Shown here piece after piece: positions 36,712-48,600 of a stretch of DNA of 64,000 nt. The notes under the pieces are model-generated. The model saw only the letters and a program-made list of their open reading frames with translations, was not told the origin of the DNA and searched no databases. Position numbers and translations under genes: made by a program. The DNA is taken from assembly GCF_036850765.1 (NCBI RefSeq), contig NC_089490.1, positions 109,747,074 through 109,811,073 on the forward strand. The letters are read 5' to 3'. The DNA is from Saccopteryx bilineata (Eukaryota > Chordata > Mammalia > Chiroptera > Emballonuridae). Numbering within the stretch: position 1 is the first letter of the stretch; each line of letters begins with the position of its first letter.

Positions 36712-39460
36712 TAGGAAACCTTCAAGTAGTTTAAATTAATTACATTAAATGTAAATGTATTGAACTCATCAATAAAAAGGCACAAAGCAGCAGAGTGGGT
36801 CAAAAAAGAAAATCCAACTGTATGCTGCCTTTAAGAAACACATCTAAATTATAAAGATAAAAACAGATTTAAAGTGAAATGTTGGAAAATGATTCCTCAA
36901 GCAAATAATATCCAAAGAAAAGCAGGTGTAGCCATACTCATATCTAACAATGCTGACTACAAGACAGCAAAAGTAATCAGAGACAAAGATGGTTATTTCA
37001 TAACGATAAAAGGAACATTGAATCAAGAACACATAACACTTCTTAATATATATGCACCAAACCAAGGAGCACCAAAATATATGACACCTACTAACTGATC
37101 TAAAAATAAAAATCGACAAAAACACTATTATACTTGGAGACTCAATACACCGCTGACTGCTCTAGATCTTTCATCAAAATAGAAAATCAATAAAGAAATA
37201 TTGGTCTTAAACAAAACACTAGAATAATTGGATATGATAGACATCTACAGAACATTTCATCCCAGAACATCAGAGTATGCATTTTTCTCCAGTGTACATG
37301 GAACATTTTCAAAAATTGACCATATGTTGGGCCACAAAACTAACATCAACAAATTCAGAAAGTTTGAAATTATACCAAGCATATTCTCTGACCATAAAGC
37401 TTTGAAACTGGACTTGAACTTCAAAAAGGAAGTAAACAAACCCACAAAAATGTGAAAATTAACAACATACTTCTAAAAAATGAGTAGGTCAAAGAAGAAA
37501 TAAAAGAAGAGATCAAAAGATATATACAGACAAACGAAAATGACAATACAATATATCAGAATTTCTGGGATGCAGCAAAAGCAGTAGAGTAATAAGAGGG
37601 AAGTTCATATCACTACAGGCTTATATGAACAAACAAGAGAAAGCCCAAGTAAACAACTTAACATCTCACTTTAAGAAACCTGAAAAAGAAGAACAAAGGC
37701 AACCTAAAACCAGCAGAAGAAAGAAAATGACAAAAATCAGAGCAGAAATAAATGAAATAGAGAACAGAAAAACTATAAAAAATTAATAAAACTGGAGCTG
37801 GTTCTTTGAAAAGATCAACAAAATTGACAAACCTTTGGCAAGACTCACTAAGAAAAAAAGAGAGAGAACTCATATAAACAAAATCCAAAATGAAAGAAGA
37901 GAAATCACCACAGATATCATAGATATACAAAGAATTATCATAGAATACTATGAAAAACTATATGCCACCAAATTTTTTTTTTTTTTTGTATTTTTCTGAA
38001 GCTGGAAACGGGGAGAGACAGTCAGACAGACTCCCGCATGCGCCCAACCGGGATCCACCCGGCTCTGCCCACCAGGGGGCGATGCTCTGCCCCTCCGGAG
38101 CGTCACTCTGACGCGACCAGAGCCACTCTAGCGCCTGGGGCAGAGGCCAAGGAGCCATCCCCAGCGCCCGGGCCATATTTGCTCCAATGGAGCCTTGGTT
38201 GCAGGAGGGGAAGAGAGAGACAGAGAGGAAGGGGGGGGGTGGAGAAGCAAATGGGCGCTTCTCCTATGTGCCCTGGCTGGGAATTGAACCCGGGTCCCCC
38301 GCACGCCAGGCCGACGCTCTACTGCTGAGCCAACCGGCCAGGGCCACAGTGTGCCACCAAATTTAACAATCTAGAAGAAATAGATAAATTCCTAGAACAA
38401 TACAATTTTCCTATACTGAGTCATGAAGAAGTAGAAAGCCTAAACAGACCCATAAACAGGGAAGAAATAGAAACAACTATTAAAAACCTCCCCCAAAATA
38501 AAAGTCCAGGGCCAGACGGCTATACTAGTGAATTCTATCAAACATTCAAAGAAGACTTGGTTCCTATTCTACTCAACGTCTTCCAAAAAATCAAAAAAGA
38601 AGCAATACTTCCAAACACATTTTATGAGGCCAACGTAACCCTCATTCCAAAACCTGGCAAGGACAACACAAAAAAGAAAACTACAGACCAATATCTCTAG
38701 TGAAAACAGATGCTAAAATACATAAACAGAATACTAGCAAATCAAATACAACACCACATTAAAAAAATAATTCATCATGATCAAGTGTGATTCATTCCAG
38801 AACCACAAGGATGGTTCAACATACACAAAATAGTTAATGTAATACACCATATCAACATCACAAAGGACAAAAATTATATGATACTATCAATAGATGCAGA
38901 GAAGGCATTTGATAAAATACATTGTTTTATGTTTAAAACACTCAACAAAATGGGTATAGAAGGAAAATATCTCAACATAATAAAGGCCATTTATGACAAA
39001 CCATCAGCTAACATCATATTAATTAGCATAAAACTGAGGACTTTTCCTCTAAAATCAGGAACAAGACAAGGTCTCCACTCTTACTCAACGTAGTGCTGGA
39101 AGTTCTAGCCAGAGCAATCAGATAAGAGAAAGAAATAAAAGACATTCATATTGGGAAAGAAGAAGTAAAAGTTTCACTTTTTGCAGATAATATGATCCTG
39201 TACGTCGAAAACCCCTAAGACTCCACTGAAAGGCTATTAGAAACAATAAACAAATACAGTAAGTTCACAGGATACAAAATTAATATACAGAAGTCTATTA
39301 CTTTCTTATATGGCAACAATGAAACTTCATAAAATGAACTCAAAAAAATTATCCTTTTTATGGTTGCAACAACATCAACAAAAAATACCTAGGAATAAAC
39401 ATAACAAAAAATGTAAAGGATATATATAATGAAAACTACAAAGCATTGTTAATACAAGAC
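36712..39460 (+). pseudogene. L1 ORF2, disrupted and 3'-truncated
   Basis: Endonuclease pieces at 36874-37098 and 37228-37455. SINE at 37976-38346. Reverse-transcriptase pieces after 38380, including 38878-39093. The FADD motif region near 39178-39190 reads with an Asp-to-Asn type change (gcagataatatg). Many frameshifts and stops. Confidence 0.85.
37976..38346 (-). mobile_element. Rhin-type SINE, nested in L1 ORF2
   Basis: Antisense full-length copy, T tract to gccaaccggccagggcc. The duplication tgccaccaaattt flanks it (37963-37975 and 38352-38364), with a few extra bases at the right junction. Confidence 0.92.
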
Positions 39461-41640
39461 AGAAAATTTGGACAAAATATGATTCTCTTTAAATGTACTT
39501 GAAGCATGCATAAAAATTATTCAATATATGATATTATATATTTATATATTCATTTATGATGTCTATTTACATGTTCATATAAAACTCCAGAAAGGAAAAC
39601 TATATGGATATTTTTTAACTCTACAAATTATGTATATATTTCTATGTGCATATGTATATGTATGTGTGTGCATGCATTCTAAAGGCAGTGTTTTACTTTG
39701 GGGAAGAACTCTTCGTCGTTTCCATTTGATTCATATGAATGGCATTGATGCCAGTTATCTCCACTGCTATTAATACTGTTCTAGACATGTTAGCTAATAC
39801 AACTAGGTTAGAAAAAAATTAGAAAAATAAAAGCGGAATTCAAAAACCCTATATTTCCATATAACATGATAATGTATGTAAATAATATGAGAGAATCAAT
39901 AATAAACCTAACTCAAATAATAAAAAGTTTAGTAAATTAACAGGTTGTACAATTAATATACTAAAATGGATGACATGAATTTACAAAAATAAAACCAATT
40001 TGAGGACAATGGATGAAAGCTTCTATTTATATAATGATAAATAAGGTAAAATATTTAAGATTAAACTTACAAAGAACTATTTAAAATTTATATAAAAATG
40101 TAAAACATTCCTGAAAAAATATATTTTAAAATATAAAGACATGCCCTCTTTCTGGTTAAGACTTTGCTTCAGGTAGTTTATAAATTTAACTGAGTCCCAT
40201 AAAAACCCAAGGACTGATGCTTCTAAACAAGCAGACACTGAAGTTCACATAGAAAATACACACAGAATAAGTAAAAAGTGAAGCTATACCTTTTAGGAAG
40301 TCCTAACCCTACTAATCATTAAAGCATTAACTACACTTAAAAAGTTATAAAGTTAGAGGTCTGAATAGAACATCTTCTTTTTCTAGTGTTTCATTGGTCA
40401 AAGGACTATGTATGACTGTAAGTAACCTAAAGACTGAAAAACAACTTCATATATTTATGTGGGTCCTGGAGCTTTTTAAATTCTCCCCCACTGGTTCCCA
40501 CTTTTAAGACCTCTATCCCTTGAGTTCTCACTTTAACTCCTTTCCTTGTCTCTCTTGCTTCCTCTGTATCTTTTCAGAGTGTTCCACGAAGGTTGACTTC
40601 TGAGACTTTAGGAGTGCTGCACCCAGGACTGGCAAGCATGACATGAGTCTTGTTTAAAAACAGTAAGTTTTTTAAAGGAATCTTTATGAAAATCAAAGCT
40701 TCTTTTAAGCATTTTGATCAAAAACATTTTATTTAACCAATATATATAGGTTTTTATTTCATGTATTTCTTGAAACCTGAATCTAATCACATAGATATCT
40801 ATTAATTTCTTATGGCACTTTCTAAACAGTTTCCAGATAATGTCCCCTTCAGGACCTACCATAACCATTTAGGAATGTAGGTTTCAGTATTTGTAGAGCC
40901 CAATGGTTGGTTTAACTGAAAGTAGAAGTTCTCCTGTACTTCACCATTCAGAAATTTGAGGGATTATAACGTAGTAATCAAAGTTCTCTTTCCCTATTGT
41001 AGGACAGTATAACTCCAATGTTCTCTAAGGTAAGGATGATAGCAAGTGTTCAGTATCTGTATGTTAAATGAATGATAGAAAGATGGGCTTGATTTTTTCC
41101 TTTCTGTATGCTTATGATTATGAAACAAATTAAAAATAAAATACCACAAATTTTACAATGAATTTAATTACCTGCTTGTGATTGCTCATAGCTACTGCCT
41201 TTCTAATTCTCCGCCTTTGCTCCTGCAAAAGGAGTAACTATATTACTGTGAAAAATATACAACTACTTAAGCATTTCCAAATCTTTCTTATAAGAGACAC
41301 AGCTCAAAATCCAATTGCTATTTGAATTTCTGCTTACTCAAATGGTTCCTAAAATTGTCCCTCACTTTGCTATGATCATGTAACACTTCATTTGTAACTC
41401 ACTTCATGAATTTTGGCACTATTTATTTGGCAAACACTTGAGTTCTTACCATATTCTATGACCTACAGACACTAAAGAGATGAAAGTGCGCAAGATACTA
41501 TCACTCTCATCGTCACTATAACACAATACTTTAATTTTTTTTAAAGTCTGTCAACCTTTGAGGGGAATATAAAAACACTTGCAGAACATCTGTCAAAATT
41601 CCACCACTATATTACCTAATTATGGGTAGAAACATATTTC
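39461..41640. other. AT-rich non-coding DNA
   Basis: About 2.2 kb without a supported gene or repeat. Poly-purine/AT microsatellite-like stretches lie at 39525-39560 and 39640-39680. Confidence 0.4.
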
Positions 41641-41646
41641 TTTTCT

Positions 41647-42300
41647 TTTTTTTATTATTAATTTTAATAGGGTGACATATATCAATCAGGGTACATATGT
41701 GCAGAGAAAACATCTCCAGGTCATTTTGACATTTGATTATGTTGCATACCCATTACCCAAAGTCAAATTGTCTTCTGTCTCCTTCTATCTGATTTTCTTT
41801 GTGCCCCTCCCTTACCCCCTTTCCTCCCCCAACCACCATACTCTTGTCCATATCCCTAAGTCTCAATTTTATGTCCCATCTATGTATGGAATCATATAGT
41901 TCTTAGTTCTTTCTGATTTACTTATTTCACTCAGTATAATGTTATCAAGGTCCATCCATGTTGTTGTAAATGATGCGATGTCATCATTTCTTATGGCTGA
42001 GTAATATTCCATAGTATATATGTACCACGTCTTCTTTATCCAATCATCTATTGAAGGTTTTTTGGTTGTTCCCATGTCTTGGCCACTGTGAACAGTGCTG
42101 CAATGAACATGTAACAAGTGTTGGATAGGCTGTGGAGAAAAAGGAACCCTCATCCACTGTTGGTGGGAATGTAAAGTAGTAGAACCATTATGGAAGAAAG
42201 TATGGTGGTTCTTCAAAAAATTAAAAATAGAACTATCATATGACCCAGCAATCCCTTGACTGGGTATATACCCCAAGACTAAAAAACACTGGTATGTAAA
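41647..42300 (-). mobile_element. Short L1 with internal inversion (twin priming), copy A
   Basis: 41647-42112 is the antisense 3' end of the young-type L1 (equivalent to about 16752 to the 3' end of the 9473-17284 copy). 42113-42300 abruptly switches to the sense strand and matches 16548-16746. The two parts are neighbours in L1 but joined head to head, as expected of twin-primed integration. An imperfect duplication may flank it (acatatttctttt near 41633, acatttattttct near 42307). Confidence 0.8.
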
Positions 42301-42392
42301 GACACATACATTTATTTTCTTACTGTATTTAAGATTAAGAAAAAATATAATTCCATCCATACATAAGGTTTATTCCTGTCTTTAAAAATGTG

Positions 42393-43037
42393 AAAACTCA
42401 TTGTAGTTTTGATTTGCATTTCTCTAATAACTAATGAAGATGAGCATCTTTTTATATATCTGTTGGCCATTTGTATTTCTTCCTGGGAGAAGTATTTGTT
42501 CATGTTCTCTTCCTATTTTTTTATTGGATTGTTTGTTTGCTGTTATGCAGCCCCATGTTCATTGCAGCATTGTTTACAGTGGCCAAGACTTGGAAACAAC
42601 CAAAAAGCTCTTCAATAGATGACTGGATAAAGAAGATGTGGTGCATATATACTATGGAATACTACTCAGCCATAAGAAATGATGACATTGGATCATTTAC
42701 AACAACATGAATGGATCTTGATAACATTATATGGAGTGAAATAAGTAAATCAGAAAATACTAAGAACTGCATGATTCCATACATAGGTAGGACATAAAAA
42801 TGAGACTAAGAGACATGGACAAGAGTGTGGTGGTTACCGAAGGAGGGAGGAGGGAAGAGAGAGAGGGGGTGGGGGAGGGGAGGGGCACAAAGAAAACCAG
42901 ATAGAAGGTGACGGAAGACAATTTGACTTTGGGTGATGGGTATGCAACATAATTAAATGTCAAAATAACCTGGAGATGTTTTCTCTGAACATATGTACCC
43001 TAATTTTTTAATGTCACCCCATTAAAATGAAAAAAAA
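42393..43037 (+). mobile_element. Short L1 with internal inversion (twin priming), copy B
   Basis: 42398-42545 is antisense and matches about 16346-16496 of the young L1; 42546-43032 is sense and matches 16743 to the 3' end. About 250 bases between are missing, typical of twin priming. The perfect 11-bp duplication tgtgaaaactc flanks the insertion (about 42388-42398 and 43038-43048). Confidence 0.88.
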
Positions 43038-43048
43038 TTGTGAAAACT

Positions 43049-45520
43049 CTATTTCCTTTGCCCACTGAGCTTTTACCATTTACTTTCCCCTCTGGTTCAC
43101 TTCTGTTCATCCTTATAAGCTCAGTTTATAGGTAAGACAGATACATTTAATTCCATTAAAAATTTAAATGACAAATGGTGCTCTAAACCAAAGGAAATAT
43201 AATAGACTGTGACAAATCCTTACTATAGAAAACTAGGAAAAAGCATAAACAGGCACCTCTTAGTTTTTCCTGAAGTATTTCTCTATTTACAAATGGACTA
43301 TTCACCCTTTTCTTCAATATATCAACTTTCTTTATATGTAGAAGCTCAAATTCTGCTTTTCAGAGAGATCACTTACTCTAACTGAATAACAATATTCAAA
43401 AGCTTTGCATTTTTTCAAGTCATCAAAATTTTTTTTACTAAATTCTAAATATTAAATAATAAAATGATAAATAATGAAATAACTTCATATAATTGAGGAC
43501 ATATAATTCTTTTTGAGAAATATGAGTTACATAGGAATGTGACTAATTTTTATGTTTGGTAAATTCTCTTTCGGTATCTTTGTTTCGTAGAGAATGACTT
43601 TTAGAACAGTTTACATTATGGCAAAAGAGTCATGAACCTGAGTTATGCTGAGAAAAACCATGTGATATTTCTGTAGAGATAAATAGCATAACTATTATTG
43701 AAATAGAAGTGACCAAAAAATGATAACACAAAACGTGACTTTTAAAGCTCTAGCTCCTGGACCAATATTTGAGGATAAGCTATTTAATAATACATTGCGG
43801 AGAAGTTAAAAGGAAGTATTGGTGCAAGTGGATTATTTTTCTAATAGAAAAGGTCGATATTTTGTTTAAGTCTTAAAACCCAAGAATAGAGTAAACTATA
43901 TTGATGATTACTGCAAATAGCCACATACTTGAAAAGAATAGAAGATTAGACTGATGAAAGACCCAGCTCTAGTGATGGTTTTAGATATAAGGGCTTCCTG
44001 TGTGGTTGCATCCAGAGAGCTCTTATTTTCAGATTTGATGCTAACCTATTAATTTCAATATAGAACAAACAAAGACATTAGTCTATGTACTTATTGCTTT
44101 CTCTGTTAGATTTTATAACAAGGATTATCAAGAATATTTATATTCAGACTTTTGTCAGAAGAGTTACAATCTCCTTCTTCCCAGGAAATTCACATTCTGC
44201 AAAGATCTTGACATCTTTCTCTGAAAAGCAGGTAATTTTTATGATATTAATTTATTTTTCTTAATATGTGCTATTTAAAAAATTGTTAAACAAAGTTTTA
44301 TTAACATAATTTGAATACAAACATGAGATGTTAAATTTATAAAGAAGCAGGTACACATTCAGATAGATGAAAGACCTATATAGTTTGATTGATAGCTAGA
44401 GATAGATGATAGGTTGGAAGACCAGAACAGACTTGAATATATTTTCTTGATTATAATAACTATTAGAAATGAGATAATTAAAAATACCTGGAAGGAAATT
44501 CTTACTTCATTCTATGTGATAAGGTATTTGAAAACAATGACACCCAAAATTCTATGGGAAAAAGTGAAGAAAACTTTCTATTAAATTTACATATTTAATA
44601 ATACCCATAATAGCCATGGACTATTTGGGTGCTGAAACATAAGCAAAGTTCCCTTTAATAATTTTAAGATTCCTTTTGAGCTAGAATCTGTTTGCTATAT
44701 TCTATCAAATATATAAAAAATTCTGTATCAAGGTAAACTTGTTGAAATTATAAAGTGCATAAATGAACCTATAAATAATTGTGGCAATAACAAAATCATT
44801 AAGATGTATTATTGAGATTCTGTTATCAGAGTGTGTCCTAGTGAGGAAGCAGCAGTATAAAACTAAAGGCAATAATGAGTTCAAAGCATAATGTCAAAAA
44901 CAAGGAAAGTTTGTGGGAAGAAGACATAAATTCTTGTTGAAGTATCTGAAAAATTTTTTTGACAGAAGTATAATTTGTCATATTTTAAATAATTACTTTC
45001 TGATAATAAAACAACATTGGCAACAATTCTATACTAAAAAGAGAGACAAGTTTAACCAGAAGTATGAAGGTCTATAAGAACATATCATAACTGAAGAGAG
45101 TGATTAAAATGAATGTGGAGGTGGATGCTGTGGGATGTAAAGACCAAAACAGGTGCAGGTTAAGTGAAACTAGGAGACTTTCTTCAAACTGACTTAAAAA
45201 ATTCTTTTATTTGCCAATTATTAATTCTTTTAATGACAATTATTAATTTAACTTGTATCATCAATTTGTAATCTGGTAATGTAATTTAAAAAGAATATTT
45301 ACCTTGAATGCAAACAAAAAATGATGTGCTACAATAAGTTTTTATAAATCTTTTACAAGCTTTAATGATCATCTGTTTTTAAAAATATTCTATATTTCAA
45401 AAGAGTCTCCAAATTAATTATTAGGTATAATTATATTCAGATTAATGTCTTCATACACTGTTTATTTTAGTAATGGCATTCTTATAGCCAATTAACTCAC
45501 AATAAAGCTTTTATGATTTT
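43049..45520. other. 5' flank of the KLR-like gene
   Basis: About 2.5 kb of AT-rich unique-looking DNA, expected to hold the promoter and first exon. Only the candidate exon at 44161-44231 stands out. No CpG island is present, which fits a lineage-restricted gene. Confidence 0.45.
44161..44231 (+). other. Candidate non-coding first exon of the KLR-like gene
   Basis: A mixed-composition stretch about 1.3 kb upstream of the start codon ends in CTGAAAAGCAG followed by GTAATT, a good splice donor. Ly49-type genes usually have an untranslated first exon, and the coding exon here has an acceptor just before its ATG. The 5' boundary and the promoter cannot be seen. This is an inference from position and donor quality only. 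Confidence 0.25.
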
Positions 45521-45525
45521 CAGAA

Positions 45526-45640
45526 ATGAGAGAAGAAAGGGTGACTTACTCTGAGGTGCGAGTTCATTCTTCATCCCAGCAGCAGAAAAGGACACCTGAA
45601 AACTCTGAAACCAAGAAGGCTGTGTATTTTGAGCATCTAG
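45526..45640 (+). CDS. KLR-like gene, coding exon 1 (cytoplasmic tail with ITIM)
   Basis: The ATG at 45526 opens 38 codons plus one base, ending at a GT donor at 45641. The tail carries VTYSEV, which fits the ITIM pattern (I/V/L/S)xYxx(L/V), and is otherwise polar (Q/S/K-rich). A pyrimidine-containing stretch ending in CAG lies two bases upstream of the ATG (45521-45523), so the exon probably begins there and an upstream non-coding exon is expected, as in Ly49 genes. Confidence 0.8.
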
Positions 45641-48600
45641 GTTCGTAGCTTCCTCACTTTTATTTTATTCTTTTTCTTTATACTTTAAAACAATGTCTGA
45701 AATGGAACATAAAAAATACACAAATTTGTACACACAATCAAACTATTACCTCCCCAATCATAAAATATTTTATGACTGTGGGTTAAGGCAAATATTTGAC
45801 ACATTGCCCAACATCACCTTAGCTCTAAAGCAAATAAATGCATTTCAAGTGAACAAATACATTTTCACAAGGTTCTTTAATTTACCATACTTAGTTGTTT
45901 CAAGGTAATAATCACAGCACTTAATAATTTGAGAAATAAAGAAAATTAATCATTAATTCACACCTCCTGTGAATTTTTTACTTTATTTGTTTAATTAAAA
46001 AAAATTGAACCTGCCAGAGAAGGACAAATACCATATGATTTCACTTGTGTGTGGAATCTAAAAAACAGTATAAATGAACAGACAAAAAAGAAAACCCATA
46101 GATACAGAGAACAGAGTGATGGTTGCCAGAAGGGGTTGGGGAGTTGGGTGTCAAAGGTGAAGAAACTAAGGAATACATTTGGTAGTTACAAAATAGTTAC
46201 GGAATGCAAAGTACAGCATAGGGAATATAGTCAATAATATTGTAATAACTATGTATGATGCCAGGTGGGTACTTGAAATATTGGGGAACATTTTGTATAG
46301 TATTATAATTGTTTAACCACTATGCTTTATACCTGCAACTAATACAAAATAATAATATTGAATGTCGAATGTAAACTTATGAAAAAAATTAAAATAGAAG
46401 CATGGGTATGGAACTGTCAGAGGGAAGGGGATAGGGAACTGGATGAAAAAAAGTTAAGGAATTAGCCCCAGAACAGATATATGTATATATGTATCTATAG
46501 ACAGACAACAGGGTAGGTATAGCTAGAGGGCAAGGGCAGTCGGAGTAGGTGGAAGTGGGCAAAGGCAGGGGAATGCGGATGGAAAGAGACTTTGCTTGAG
46601 GTGGAGGGTGCATTATGCAGTGTGCAGATGGTGTTACATTGAGTTGTACACTTAAAACCTATATGGTTTTGTAAACGAATATCCCAATAAATTCAAGTTA
46701 AAAGAAAAAATAAAATAAAAATTATTCTTGCCATCATTAAATACACAAAATATGTTTTTTTTCACAGCATGTTACCATTATTATGTTTAAATTTTATCAC
46801 CACAATTTTATTTTTATTATTTATTAGACAGGTATAACTGTATACATTTGGGCAAATAGTGTCATTTGAATATTGTTTCCATATTTTAACATATATAAAT
46901 AGCACAGTGATGCATACCTAACCTTTTGATGCAATCAACCTTTTAAATAGGTGACTATTGAATTAATTCTTTAGTGTTTCACTAACATAAATATCTAAAT
47001 GTTATGTTCAATTTTATGCTTAATGTAGATAAATTAATGTTAAAATTAATTGTTCAAATTTTTAATATTGATATCTTGTTTTAATATCTTTTAACCCTTA
47101 AGTCCTACATGTAAACACTGGAGTATATAGAGTAAACATTTTTTCTCAAGATGTATGAAATTGTAAAACTCTCAAGGTCTCAAGTACAGTTGGTTGAGGA
47201 TGACTATTGGATTGCCACAAGCCTCACATTCTGTGCTTGCCACTTCTCCTGTGATAGAATTAATTGTTGCAATTATTACACAAAGAAAAAATTTATTTGT
47301 TTTTGCATTTTATTGAGATATAATGGACGTACAATTAGTTTCAGGTGTACAACATAATGTTTTATATTTGTATATATTTGAAAATGATCACCACAACTAA
47401 ATCTAGTTACCATCCATCAGCACAGTTAAAGATTTTCTTGTGTATGTTATGAATATTTTAAGATCTGCTTTCTTAACAACTTTGAAATATGCAATAAAGT
47501 GATAATTGAAGTCATCCTATTGTATATTACATCCTTATGAGTTATTTTATAACTGGAAGCTTGTCCATGTTCACCCCCTCCCCCCATTTCACCCACTCCT
47601 CTCATCCTCCAGTCTGCAAGCTTAGGTTTTTTTGTTTTGTTTTTTTATTATTCCATACATATAAGTGAGAGCATATGGTATTTGTATTCTCTGTCTGACT
47701 TTGCATCATGCTTTTAAGTTCCATCCACATTATCACAAATGGCAAGACTTTTCTTCTTTGTTATGACCGAATAATGTTACACTATACATATGTGTGTGTG
47801 TGTATTCATCATCCATTTATCTATCGCTGAACACTTGTTTCCATATTTTGGCTATTGTAAATAAAAGCTGTAGTAAAAATGGTTGTGCAGATATTTTTTT
47901 TAGTTAGTGTTTTTGTTTCCTTCAGATAAATATTGCAGAAGTGAAATTACTGGATCATATAGTAGTTCTATCTGTAATTTTTTGAGAAACCTCCATACTG
48001 TTTTCAACAGTAGTTGCACCAATTTGCATTCCCACCAACAGTGTACAAGGGTTGTCTTTTCTCTAGCTTCTTACCAACATTTGTTATTTTTGATAGTAGC
48101 CATTCTAACAGGCATGAGGTACCATCTCATTGTAGTTTTGACTTGCATTTCCCTGATGATTGAGCACCTTTTTATGTACTTCTTGGCCATCTATATGTCA
48201 CCTACAAAAAATGTCTGCAAATCCTCTACGCAGTTTTTAAACAGATTCTTTTTTTTGCTCTTGAGTTGTATGAGTTCTTTATGTATTTTATGAGATATAT
48301 AATTTGCAAATATTTTTTCCTACAATGGTCAGTTTCCTTTTCAATTTGTTGCTTGTTTCTTTTGCTGTGCAGATGTTTCTATTTTGATAGAGTCTCATTT
48401 TATTTCTACTGCTCACAAAAATTAGGTGATATTTCAAAATGAATATGAAGCGATAAAATACCCTCTAATTTTTGTGAGCAGTAGTATTTAGCCTTTGCTT
48501 TTAGTGTCAAGTCCAAAAAGTCATCATCAAGGAGCTTAACAAATATGAGTCTTCTAGGAGTTTTTAGCTTTCAGGTCTTATGTTCAAGATTAATTCACTT

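Larger units (their letters stand above)
33394..39460 (+). mobile_element. L1 with full 5' end but missing 3' end
   Basis: Starts with a 5'UTR related to that of the young L1 (gtcggagtgacatcagac), then a T-rich tract (34.7-35.1 kb), ORF1 and ORF2 up to the reverse-transcriptase region. Similarity stops at about 39453-39460 (aaagcattgttaa), where the young L1 continues for another 1.7 kb. Loss of the 3' end is the reverse of normal L1 truncation and implies a later deletion or rearrangement. Two SINEs are nested in it. Confidence 0.85.
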
